Source: Pseudobutyrivibrio sp.
GTDB lineage: Bacteria; Bacillota; Clostridia; Lachnospirales; Lachnospiraceae
Direction of reading: 5' to 3'
DNA length: 64,000 nucleotides
Assembly (NCBI RefSeq): GCF_015057185.1
Contig: NZ_SVEV01000013.1
Span: 21,786 to 85,785 of the forward strand
In this document: positions 25,610 to 34,369 of the stretch, one piece after another
How positions within the stretch are numbered: the first letter of the stretch is position 1
How the letters are laid out: every line of letters starts with the position of its first letter
The notes under the pieces: generated by a model
Told to the model about the DNA's origin: nothing
Seen by the model: the letters and a program-made list of their open reading frames with translations, nothing else
Database searches by the model: none
Program-made: the position numbers and the translations under genes

Positions 25610-28162
25610 TTATTGTAGGTACGTTACGAATACGTTTCCGAAGGATTCGAAGTATTGGGTGGCGTCTGAGAGTCCCATCTTGGAGTTAGTGCTAGTCATA
25701 GGATCGAAGTAGATGATGCTGCTAGCGTCATAGCCTACGATGAGGACTGCGGTGTCGTCTCCGGTGTATGCGTAGACTGGGGTGCCTATGCTGACGTAGT
25801 AGAGGACTTGGCTGAGGGTTGCTCCGCTAAGGTCTAGGATGTCGTAGTCCTTGAGGGTCTTGGAGAGGATTGAGATTGGTGTCTCGCCAGACTCAAGGAG
25901 TGTGTGCACCTGTACGTTTTCGCCTTCGTGGACAAGCATTGCCGAGAGGGCGCGGGCTGAGCCGCTGGCCTCGGAGTCGTTGGAGCCTACGGCTATGGAA
26001 GCTATGGCGTTTTGGTATGATTTGCGGCCACGTTTCCATATGTATTTAGGTTCGTTGTCCAGTACGATTCCCATGTTTTCGTCGGCTACGGTAATTGCCG
26101 ATAGTAGGTCGTCGGTGGCAAGCATTACCTTGCTGCCTACGTATACGAAGTATTGGGTAGAGCTTGTGGCTGAGGCAACAGAGATGTTTCTGGTGTCGTC
26201 GGCAAGTACTACGCCGGTAATTTCGTAGTCTACGTTGCCTAGCTTTTCGTCTTCATCAAGTGCTGTCATGTTAAGTACAACTACCTGCTGTTTGATGTCA
26301 TCGATTGCTGTGGTGATAGGAACGGCTTTGTTCTGCTCACCGGCACTGTTTTTGATGGTGTCCTCTTCTGCAGGGATGATGTTTCCTTCTGCATCGATTT
26401 GGATTCTGTCTAGGTAGATTGTGTAGGAATCCAGTGTTACGTCATTTATGAAATATCCGCTTTTCTCGTAGCTCATAAGCTCGTATGGCTTGCCTGTGGA
26501 GATATCGGAAATTGTAAGCTTGTACATAGGATGAACAGTGGAGCCGGCACTATCTGTCATGATGTCGCTTTCGTTGATGGTGCCGTAGATTAGGTCGTCA
26601 TCCATAAATGCCAGTGGCTTCAACAATTCGTTTTCGCCGGCAGTGATGTCAAAGGATTCGCCAGTTTCCAAGTCCATAATGTGGATTACGCTGGAAACTA
26701 CCTTGTCATCCATCCATGCTAAGTATCTGCGGGAGCCTGATACTGCGTACTGTGCATCGTCTAGGCCTGTCATGAGCTCTTTTGTTGATATGTCAGTCAA
26801 CGACATGTATAAAAGTGTGCCGTTAACCATGATGTAGAACTCGTTGTCGGCTGTTTCATATAAAAGCTCTGAGAAATTGGCATTCAAAATCTGGTATGAG
26901 CTTGTAGAGCTGATAAATACTTGCTCTGTTGAAACATCGCTGATAGCATCGTAGTGGTAAAGGTTAATTCCACATTCTCCCTCGTGGCTGCCGGAATTCA
27001 TGTAGCCGTATACTACGAAATCCATTGTTCCAGACTCATCTATATTTAATAGAAGGACTTGATGCTGGTCGTAGATTGAACGTGTGTCTGTTGGGTCTAC
27101 CACAAAGCTGAATACTTCCTTGAGCTTGCGGTCGTTTTGGTTGTATTCGTAAAGGCTTCCATTTTGAACAAAGGAAACAATGGTTCCTGTTTCGTTTGAA
27201 AGATACTGAACGTCATTGTCGGTAATTCCGATTGTAAGAAGATTGTCCTTGATTTGTACTGAGTTCTCATCAAGAATCTGCTCCATTGTTCTGTCGTAGT
27301 CAAGTAGGTACATTCTGTCGGAGGTGTACCTGATTCTGTAGTCCTCAGCGCAGGTGTAATACTCGGTTTTCCCTGCATATTCTCGTGAAAGCTCATAGGA
27401 TAAGGTCAAGCTAATGTAGTTGGTGCTGATATCCGTAAGAGCTACTCTCTCCTCACCTACCTGGGCTCCATCAAAGGTGCCATAGGAAATCTGTGAAAGT
27501 GTGGAGTTGATGTCCACGTGGCTAAGATCCTGGCTGGTGTTGTAAACATCAGGCTCGATGAATGTAGCCAAATCAGTGGCATCTGCAGACAGGGCTGTGT
27601 TGTGGAAATATTGGGCAAAATCAAGGATTTCTTCCTCGTGGCATCCATCTGGCTGCATGATTCTTGTGTAGTAGTAAACTTCCTGAGTACTATTTTTCAG
27701 GGTGATTACAAGGAGATACTCTTCATTCTTTTCGATGAGGTTCTCCGCTTGGAAATTGGCGGTAATCACATTGCCATCCCGATTGAAATCCAGCTCATTT
27801 TTGGAAATGTTGCGCTGGGTATCAAGAGACTTTATTTCATATTCTAATGTGTCCACCCGGTAGCCCTTGGTGTCCACTGAAATATTGATGTTTCGCTCGC
27901 TGTCTAGTGGAATGATGGCATCTCGCATGTAGGCTGGGTCCATTTCCGTAACGTAACCGTGTAATTCTGTGGATGCATCACTGAGGTAATTTATTTTGAC
28001 CAGTGGAAGTGTTGGTTTAGATTGACTAGATATTTCAACATCCTCTGAGATATTTGTGACAATCTCAAAGAATATAACTGATACAATAAATACGATAACA
28101 AGAGTGATAATTCTTCGTATTATTTTGGTAGGTATGCCCTTCTTGTAAAACTGTAACTTCAT
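25610..28162 (-). CDS. Large membrane-anchored extracytoplasmic protein with degenerate C39-like end
   Basis: An 850-residue protein with one N-terminal membrane helix (about 16-40) and the rest outside the cell. The middle (about 330-640) is made of repeated beta-strand segments resembling a propeller-like fold. The last 130 residues resemble a C39-type papain-like peptidase (SGSARALSAMLVHEG ... TAVLIVGYDASSIIYFDP), but the usual catalytic Cys is Ser/Gly and the His before VLIVGYD is missing, so it is probably a non-catalytic binding domain. The ribosome binding site is weak. It is divergent from the LtaS-type gene, suggesting an envelope role. Function unknown. Confidence 0.8.
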   Translation of the reverse strand: MKLQFYKKGIPTKIIRRIITLVIVFIVSVIFFEIVTNISEDVEISSQSKPTLPLVKINYLSDASTELHGYVTEMDPAYMRDAIIPLDSERNINISVDTKGYRVDTLEYEIKSLDTQRNISKNELDFNRDGNVITANFQAENLIEKNEEYLLVITLKNSTQEVYYYTRIMQPDGCHEEEILDFAQYFHNTALSADATDLATFIEPDVYNTSQDLSHVDINSTLSQISYGTFDGAQVGEERVALTDISTNYISLTLSYELSREYAGKTEYYTCAEDYRIRYTSDRMYLLDYDRTMEQILDENSVQIKDNLLTIGITDNDVQYLSNETGTIVSFVQNGSLYEYNQNDRKLKEVFSFVVDPTDTRSIYDQHQVLLLNIDESGTMDFVVYGYMNSGSHEGECGINLYHYDAISDVSTEQVFISSTSSYQILNANFSELLYETADNEFYIMVNGTLLYMSLTDISTKELMTGLDDAQYAVSGSRRYLAWMDDKVVSSVIHIMDLETGESFDITAGENELLKPLAFMDDDLIYGTINESDIMTDSAGSTVHPMYKLTISDISTGKPYELMSYEKSGYFINDVTLDSYTIYLDRIQIDAEGNIIPAEEDTIKNSAGEQNKAVPITTAIDDIKQQVVVLNMTALDEDEKLGNVDYEITGVVLADDTRNISVASATSSTQYFVYVGSKVMLATDDLLSAITVADENMGIVLDNEPKYIWKRGRKSYQNAIASIAVGSNDSEASGSARALSAMLVHEGENVQVHTLLESGETPISILSKTLKDYDILDLSGATLSQVLYYVSIGTPVYAYTGDDTAVLIVGYDASSIIYFDPMTSTNSKMGLSDATQYFESFGNVFVTYLQ

Positions 28163-28183
28163 TCTATACGGGTCTATCCTTTC

Positions 28184-28212
28184 TTGCCTAATAAAAAATA
28201 AAGTGTTATAAT
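28184..28212 (+). promoter_or_regulatory. Promoter of the LtaS-type gene
   Basis: TTGCCT (28184-28189), 17-base spacer, perfect TATAAT (28207-28212), about 80 bases before the chosen start. Confidence 0.7.
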
Positions 28213-28299
28213 CCGTTGGATTATGATTATTTTATCACTCTTTTTGCTTACTGTCTTGCTAAAATGGTTCCAGCTAGACACTATTTAATCGGAGGATTC

Positions 28300-30555
28300 A
28301 TGAAGAAATTTTTAAATATAATAAAGCCATTTTTTAGTTCTATTGGCTCTGTTATCAAAAAGCCCTTTACTATCCTGGCTAATTCAAAGATAGTAAATTG
28401 GTATTTGGATTCAAAGTTCCACAAGCTTTGGATTAAGCTTTGGACTGACTATGCTTTCTGGATGCATGTTCCGCTAGCCATGTGTATTGTGTTTGCCATG
28501 GAATGGCTATCGAGACATTCATTTATAAAAGCAGCAGGATTTGTGGTTCATCACACAGGTCCTTTCCTATTTAATTCATATTGCGTATTTGTTGCACTGA
28601 GCATTTCATTCCTCAGCAAGCGCCGAGGATGGTGGCGATTATTCATAAGTATGTTCTTTATAATACTTGGTATTATCAACTGCGTCATACTTTTGAATCG
28701 TGTTTCGCCATTTGGATATACAGACCTTTACATGATTAGCGATTTGCTGACCATGCAGGATTCAAACTACTTCTCAGCAGAAGAAGCTACCATTTCAGTA
28801 ATTGCACTTATTATCTACATTATTGTATTGATAGTTTTCGCTATTAAATGTCCTAAGAAGCAGAATCCACAAAAGTTCTGGAAGCGATTGCTTCTTGTAG
28901 TTGCACTTTTCATTTCACTTAATCCACTTACAATATTCCTTCGCAATTCCGGAATCATGACTTCATATTTCGGTAACCTTGCTCAGGGATATTTGGATTA
29001 CGGTTACTTGTATGGTTTCTCTACTTCCGTTTTAGACAGAGGTATGAATCGACCATTCGGATACTCAGAGTCAAAGATTAAGTCAATCGTTGAAGAAGAT
29101 CAGGCTTATATCAATTCTCTTGAGTCCACTAAATACGAGATTGCCGATGAAGAGGGCAATACTGACGGCAATTTAACTGTTACTGAAATCGATACTGGCG
29201 ACAATCAGCCAAATATCGTTGTTATGCTTTTAGAGTCCTTCTATGATGTATCAGAGTCGGACTTCATCGAGACAAGCGAGGATCCAATTCCTTTCATTCA
29301 CTATCTCGAGGCAAATTATTCAACAGGACACTGTATCGTACCTGTTGTTGGTGCTGGAACATGTAACTCAGAGTTTGAGGTTCTTACCGGACTTAGCTGT
29401 AATTTCTTTGGTCCTGGTGAATATCCTCAAAAGACTATACTTAAAGAGACTGACGTAGAAAGCTATGCCGATGTTCTCTCAGAGGACGGCTATAGCACCC
29501 ACGTTGTTCACAACAATGGTGGTAACTTCTACTCACGTGCCAATGCCTTTAGTATGATGGGCTTTGACTCATTTACATCTAAGGAGCTTTTGGACATTAC
29601 AGACTACACTCCTCTTGGAAACTGGCCTACAGATGATATTCTTATCGAAGGAACCATGGACGCTATGGATTCCACAGAGGGTAGCGACTTTGTTTACACT
29701 ATTACCGTTGAGGGTCACGGTGCTTACCCTACTTACCAGGTTGAGGAAGACCCTGTTATCGATGTTAACTGCGTAGGCAAAACTGAGGCAGAGAACTGGG
29801 CTTGGGAATACTACGTAAATCGAATTTACAATGTTGATGACTTTGTAAAGCAGTACATCGAGGCTTTGGACGCTAGAGGCGAGGATACACTTGTTATCAT
29901 GTTTGGTGACCACCTTCCTACTATGGGTCTTACAGAGTCCGAGGTACTTACTGGCGACTTATACAAAACTAAGTACTTCACATGGAACAACTTTGGAATG
30001 GAGAAAATCGACATGGATTTGGCTTCTTACCAACTTGTTTCAGAGTTCTTAAACAGATTAGACATTCACAACGGTAACATTAATGCTTACCACCAGACAG
30101 CTATGGCAGCTGGTAAACAGTACGGCACTAGCGAGTACATGAATGACCTTAGGATGCTCCAGTACGACATCATGTACGGCGACCGTTACACTTACAAATA
30201 CGGCACAGAATACGGTCCTTCAGACCTGATTATGGGTGTTAATGACGTTACAATCGACAGTGCTTACTACTTCAACGGAAGGCTCCACATTTACGGTGAC
30301 CAATTCACCAAGTGGTCCAAGGTATTCGTCAATGGCGAACAGATTTCTACCAAGTACGAATCCGGGCAGGTTCTTTCGGTAAAGGCTGAGGACGTTAAAA
30401 ACGGCGATATTATCACCGTATGTCAGATGGGTAGTTCAAATACAGTATTTAGAGAATCCAATAAATACGTTGTAAATGACCCAAGCTACACTGAGGAAGA
30501 TGTAACCGCTGAAGAAGAGTCCGATGAGGACGAAGAAAATAGTTCAGAAGAATAA
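28300..30555 (+). CDS. LtaS-type sulfatase-fold phosphoglycerol transferase
   Basis: Integral membrane enzyme of 751 residues. ATG 28300 is preferred over 28216 because GGAGG lies 4 bases before it. About five membrane helices fill residues 40-260, followed by an extracellular alkaline phosphatase/sulfatase-fold domain. Metal-binding and active-site blocks are present: PNIVVMLLESFYD, GAGTCNSEFEVLTG with the probable nucleophile Thr, and VIMFGDHLPTMG. Relatives polymerise lipoteichoic acid or add phosphoglycerol to glycans. The C-terminus carries an extra beta domain and an acidic tail (EEESDEDEE). Product unknown: lipoteichoic acid synthesis is likely but not proven. Confidence 0.9.
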   Translation: MKKFLNIIKPFFSSIGSVIKKPFTILANSKIVNWYLDSKFHKLWIKLWTDYAFWMHVPLAMCIVFAMEWLSRHSFIKAAGFVVHHTGPFLFNSYCVFVALSISFLSKRRGWWRLFISMFFIILGIINCVILLNRVSPFGYTDLYMISDLLTMQDSNYFSAEEATISVIALIIYIIVLIVFAIKCPKKQNPQKFWKRLLLVVALFISLNPLTIFLRNSGIMTSYFGNLAQGYLDYGYLYGFSTSVLDRGMNRPFGYSESKIKSIVEEDQAYINSLESTKYEIADEEGNTDGNLTVTEIDTGDNQPNIVVMLLESFYDVSESDFIETSEDPIPFIHYLEANYSTGHCIVPVVGAGTCNSEFEVLTGLSCNFFGPGEYPQKTILKETDVESYADVLSEDGYSTHVVHNNGGNFYSRANAFSMMGFDSFTSKELLDITDYTPLGNWPTDDILIEGTMDAMDSTEGSDFVYTITVEGHGAYPTYQVEEDPVIDVNCVGKTEAENWAWEYYVNRIYNVDDFVKQYIEALDARGEDTLVIMFGDHLPTMGLTESEVLTGDLYKTKYFTWNNFGMEKIDMDLASYQLVSEFLNRLDIHNGNINAYHQTAMAAGKQYGTSEYMNDLRMLQYDIMYGDRYTYKYGTEYGPSDLIMGVNDVTIDSAYYFNGRLHIYGDQFTKWSKVFVNGEQISTKYESGQVLSVKAEDVKNGDIITVCQMGSSNTVFRESNKYVVNDPSYTEEDVTAEEESDEDEENSSEE

Positions 30556-30560
30556 AAATA

Positions 30561-30589
30561 AACCGACTTGAGAAAAATTCAAGTCGGTT
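30561..30589. terminator. Bidirectional terminator between convergent genes
   Basis: Stem ACCGACTTGA/TCAAGTCGGT with a short A-rich loop, flanked by A residues on the left and a T tract on the right. It serves the LtaS-type gene (+) and the YhhN-like gene (-). Confidence 0.9.
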
Positions 30590-30595
30590 TTTCTT

Positions 30596-31243
30596 TTATA
30601 TGTTAATCATAAATACAAATATTGCTGCGTAATAGGTGGCCAGATTTACGAAGTGGCCTATTCTCTTGTTTGTCTTGCTGCGATAATGATAGAAATAAAG
30701 GAATAATATTGTAAAATCGCTAAGCAAAAATAGAATTCCTGCAATTGCAAGTCCTGGCATACCGTTCAAACCGCATTCAATAGCCTTTAAAGTCATTGTA
30801 GATACAAAGTAGGTATAAATGAAGCATGGCAGGTAAAGACTGCCCATATGAAGCTTAAATTGCTTTTTAAGATATATAAGCATTAAGCATGGAATAATTG
30901 GCAGTATGTAGATTAACACGTTGGTTTTGTTGGTTATTCTGCACATGTAATTTAAAAATCCCACATGACCTAGCATAAAAGCTATGATTCCAAGGGCCAT
31001 GAACTGCTTGCGACTGTAGGTATTATAAAGACCCATAAGCAAATCTCCTACAAAGCATGCAATAAGCGCCCATAGCATCCAGGTCAGCTTTTCCGAGAAC
31101 CAATTATTAACTAGGAAAATCCCCAAAAAGGAGGCACTACACACCACCTTTAATGGGACATAGTACCTCCTTGATAATTCGTTGTCGCATACGTAAAACA
31201 ATGCAAATATTAATGCTGCATAAACAATAATTTCCAATACCAT
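30596..31243 (-). CDS. YhhN-family membrane protein (lysoplasmalogenase-like)
   Basis: A 215-residue polytopic protein with about eight hydrophobic helices and few loops. It has the family hallmarks GDLLMGL near residue 70 and FMLGHVGFLNY near residue 90. YhhN/TMEM86 members include lysoplasmalogenases that cleave vinyl-ether lysophospholipids; anaerobic Firmicutes can contain plasmalogens, so the activity is plausible but unverified. It starts 17 bases after the sorted surface protein and probably belongs to the sortase operon. Confidence 0.8.
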   Translation of the reverse strand: MVLEIIVYAALIFALFYVCDNELSRRYYVPLKVVCSASFLGIFLVNNWFSEKLTWMLWALIACFVGDLLMGLYNTYSRKQFMALGIIAFMLGHVGFLNYMCRITNKTNVLIYILPIIPCLMLIYLKKQFKLHMGSLYLPCFIYTYFVSTMTLKAIECGLNGMPGLAIAGILFLLSDFTILFLYFYHYRSKTNKRIGHFVNLATYYAAIFVFMINI

Positions 31244-31260
31244 TTTCTCACCCGCTTCTC

Positions 31261-33018
31261 TTAGTCTTCTCGCTGGCTAGCTAGGATTTCCTCAAGTTTG
31301 CGCTGTCTTCCCATCATGATTGCTCCTGCACCAAGCAAGAATATTGCGATGCAAAGGATATATCTATTATCAAATCCATCCGCTGTTTTTGGAGTTGAAT
31401 CCATTGTATGCTCTCCTGATGAGATGGAACCGTCTGAGCTAACTCTATAGGTAACTGTAGTTGTAGTTCTAGATGTTCCGGCACTTGTGATTCGAAGTCC
31501 TGTTAAAGCATAACCATCTGTATATTGGAATTGTACCGCATGATCACCCACTGGTAAACTAGCAATATAATCTTTTGATAATGTCAAAATGGTGGAACCT
31601 GAAGCTACTATGTAGTTTGAAGTAGCCACCTTCTGGCCATCCATAAGGATATAAGCTAATTTCTCTAATGGTCCGTCGCAAGTGATTTTTACAGGGCCCT
31701 CGTTCTGAGCCACTACCTGACCTGCGCCTTCAATAATGTGATAAATGTTATTGGTCTGAGCTGCGTCGCTAACGTAGGTGGAACCTGTTGATGAAGAGCT
31801 GCTGCCTGAGGAGCTGCTTCCACCGCCTGAGGAGCCACCGCCGCCTCCTCCACCACCGCCACCGCTCTTGGTGTAGGTGAATGTGTGACTTTGGGTCTCA
31901 GCTGAGGTAACTGTGTAGCTATCTGAGCATGTGTAGCCATCACGGGCTGTTGGGGTAATGACATTACCCTCACTCTGGTCTGAGTATGTGAGTGTATAGG
32001 ATGTCTCGCCAACCACCTCAGTGATTGTTACGGTAATTCCCGTAGGTGTAGGGGTTGGTGAACTGTTTTTCACATATTTAAAATGAACAACCTGTCCATC
32101 CTCTGCCACAACAGTGTAGGTGCTAGGTGTACCTGACATTATAGTATAGTCCGTTACTGTGGAAGCCTCGATTGTCCAATTTTCAGGATAAGCCTTTGAC
32201 TTTACCTCATCCTTTTCTGTTGTGTATTCTGAACTACTTTCACTGTCATACAAATCCCTGTAAACAGTTACGTCATATGTTGTTCCTGATTCATCGCAGT
32301 TTACTATTACCTCTCCTGCGTTGAGGCATTCGGTAGAGAAATATGTAACCACATAATCTGAGGCAGTTGCCCCGTAGGCATTAATAACCGTTCCTGCTGT
32401 AGGCCATTTTGAATGTGTTCCAACTGATGTAATTGTCGCTGGATTTCCTTCGAAATTAAGCTCCTTTACCTGTGTATCATCAAATGCATATGGTGCAATG
32501 GCTGTGGTTCCACTACGAACAGTGTAGGAAGAACCTACGCTAAGTGGTACGTATACTAGGGTTGTTCCATTATATAAAGCCTGGTCGTAAACATAATATC
32601 CGCTGCCTACAGACTGTCCACTTATTGAAAATACAATGCTTGTACAGCCGCTAAATGTGGTAGCATCTGCGCCTGACATTGTTGTACAGCTTAGACTAGA
32701 TAATGAAGAATCTCCGGCTAAAGACTTTGAAGCCAAATTAAGATTGCCTGATACCTTCAGTGTACTTAAATTGCTAAGGCCACCTGCTGCAGAACTTGCG
32801 ATTGAAGTATCACTAGAAGAGGTGATGGTTTCAACCTCATCAACATAATCCTCTAAATCGCCAAGATTAATTGTACCGTCTGTAACAGTGTAGGTTCCAT
32901 CGCTATATGTTCCACCGGCTTCTGAAGTGATTGGGGCAAAGAAAGTCCACCCCGTTAGAATAATAGATGCGCTTATAAGAATACATCCTGTTTTCTTTAA
33001 AAATCCTTTTTTCACCAT
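31261..33018 (-). CDS. Sortase-anchored surface protein with BspA-like N-terminus and PKTAD sorting signal
   Basis: A 585-residue wall-anchored protein. It has a signal peptide (about 1-33), a beta-rich N-terminal region resembling BspA/LRR_5 repeats (about 40-225), MucBP-like beta domains (about 235-385), and a Gly/Ser spacer near 390-420. The end is a classic sorting architecture: TPKTADG (PKTAD at 543-547), a hydrophobic helix (553-570) and a positive tail (GRQRK). The motif differs from LPxTG but fits class B sortase substrates. The class B sortase gene is directly upstream (49 bases), so enzyme and substrate are probably co-expressed. Confidence 0.85.
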   Translation of the reverse strand: MVKKGFLKKTGCILISASIILTGWTFFAPITSEAGGTYSDGTYTVTDGTINLGDLEDYVDEVETITSSSDTSIASSAAGGLSNLSTLKVSGNLNLASKSLAGDSSLSSLSCTTMSGADATTFSGCTSIVFSISGQSVGSGYYVYDQALYNGTTLVYVPLSVGSSYTVRSGTTAIAPYAFDDTQVKELNFEGNPATITSVGTHSKWPTAGTVINAYGATASDYVVTYFSTECLNAGEVIVNCDESGTTYDVTVYRDLYDSESSSEYTTEKDEVKSKAYPENWTIEASTVTDYTIMSGTPSTYTVVAEDGQVVHFKYVKNSSPTPTPTGITVTITEVVGETSYTLTYSDQSEGNVITPTARDGYTCSDSYTVTSAETQSHTFTYTKSGGGGGGGGGGSSGGGSSSSGSSSSSTGSTYVSDAAQTNNIYHIIEGAGQVVAQNEGPVKITCDGPLEKLAYILMDGQKVATSNYIVASGSTILTLSKDYIASLPVGDHAVQFQYTDGYALTGLRITSAGTSRTTTTVTYRVSSDGSISSGEHTMDSTPKTADGFDNRYILCIAIFLLGAGAIMMGRQRKLEEILASQRED

Positions 33019-33067
33019 AGCATCCCCATCCCTAAATCCAAGTTTAGAAATACAAGTGTCAGTTATC

Positions 33068-34243
33068 TTACTTGACCCTCTTTGCTACAATGAACATTCT
33101 TCCGTCTTCCTTATAAGTATTGCATGTGCTGAGAGTCAATATTTTGTCAGTGCTAGTTATATCTATTGTCTCATCATATACAGATAAACCTTGAATAGTA
33201 TCTAAAAACTCTTGGAGCTCTGGACCTGTAAGAGCGTCAATGAAATCGTAGTATTTGTAGGTATCGTCATCATCATAGCCTACCTCAGATAGACCTACTC
33301 CTACTATTTCATATTCCTGCTCCTCATACAGAGTTTTAAAAACAATAGTCTTGTGAGACTGGTAATAGTCATAATCTAAATAATATTTCAGGCCACCAAA
33401 CATTGTTCCATTACGCATATTATGCCCATAGACTATAGTGTTTGTGGTTGGATTTACTATGTCACATCGATAGTCCACAAAAAGAGTACCTGCTGTACTC
33501 TGTTCACCATAGAAATCTCTTCTTAGGTAATACTCTGGATCTGTTGGAGTCTGCATCACCGGATAGTTGATGTCTGTATCGACTATGGTCAAAACCCCTA
33601 CAAAATCGCTGTTTTGTGTGTATAAATCCTGCATTTCTGCAAGGATTGGTCTATCTGATGCGGAATAATTTGTATCCCAAGGACTCTCTATCCAGTCCTC
33701 GGTTATTTCATTTGCAGAGGCATTGGATTCGACACTTTCACCCCCATTTGCATCCTCTACAGAATCTATATCGTCAATTTCACCATCAATATTAACGTTA
33801 TTTTGTGAATTATTAGTGTCCGAAGCCGACTGTATGCTCTCCTGCAGCTTGGCCATTTTACGGGCATGCATAATATCCTTAATCTCCACACCCACGAAAA
33901 TGCCAATGAGCACTACTGCCATAGACACAAAAATAAGGCCAAGATACTTGCTACTCTTCGCCTTTTTTGCTGCTTCTTCTATTATTTCTCTATCGTCCAA
34001 AAGGTCTGCAGACCTATTTGCTACTATGTCTGCCACATGGTCTGCGTACTGCTGTCCAATAGGGCTATTGAATGTAATGATGCCGTCACGAATGTCATTA
34101 TAAAGGCGCAAAGCTACCTCAGGATCCTGGATATCAAGCTCCTCATTGATGCACTCTATTTTCTTTACATCCTCCTGGGCCGCTCTATACTCGTAAAATG
34201 TATCGAACTCGTAGCCCCCAATAATGAACTTATTTTCCGCCAT
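33068..34243 (-). CDS. Class B sortase with long cytoplasmic N-terminal extension
   Basis: Membrane-bound transpeptidase that cleaves a sorting motif and links proteins to the cell wall. The C-terminal catalytic domain (about 195-391) has the complete triad: His274 in VYGHNMRNG, Cys374 in TLSTC and Arg382 in DGRMFIVAKR. A single membrane helix lies at about 100-120. The 99 residues before it are charged and cytoplasmic, unusual for SrtB and possibly regulatory. An acidic, Asn/Ser-rich linker joins helix and enzyme. Its downstream neighbour is the likely substrate with a PKTAD signal. Confidence 0.93.
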   Translation of the reverse strand: MAENKFIIGGYEFDTFYEYRAAQEDVKKIECINEELDIQDPEVALRLYNDIRDGIITFNSPIGQQYADHVADIVANRSADLLDDREIIEEAAKKAKSSKYLGLIFVSMAVVLIGIFVGVEIKDIMHARKMAKLQESIQSASDTNNSQNNVNIDGEIDDIDSVEDANGGESVESNASANEITEDWIESPWDTNYSASDRPILAEMQDLYTQNSDFVGVLTIVDTDINYPVMQTPTDPEYYLRRDFYGEQSTAGTLFVDYRCDIVNPTTNTIVYGHNMRNGTMFGGLKYYLDYDYYQSHKTIVFKTLYEEQEYEIVGVGLSEVGYDDDDTYKYYDFIDALTGPELQEFLDTIQGLSVYDETIDITSTDKILTLSTCNTYKEDGRMFIVAKRVK

Positions 34244-34326
34244 ACATTACGCTTCCCCAAGCTTATTTGCTTATATTTTAGCAGTTATTGTAGCTAAATA
34301 CACAGTTTAATAAAAAATTCACAAAA

Positions 34327-34358
34327 AGCAGCCCAGGGCGCAAGGCCTTGGGCTACTT
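34327..34358 (-). terminator. Terminator after the giant surface gene
   Basis: Minus-strand stem AGTAGCCCAAGG/CCTGGGCTGCT followed by TTTTTG, 12 bases after the stop. Confidence 0.9.
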
Positions 34359-34369
34359 CTTTATTGCTT

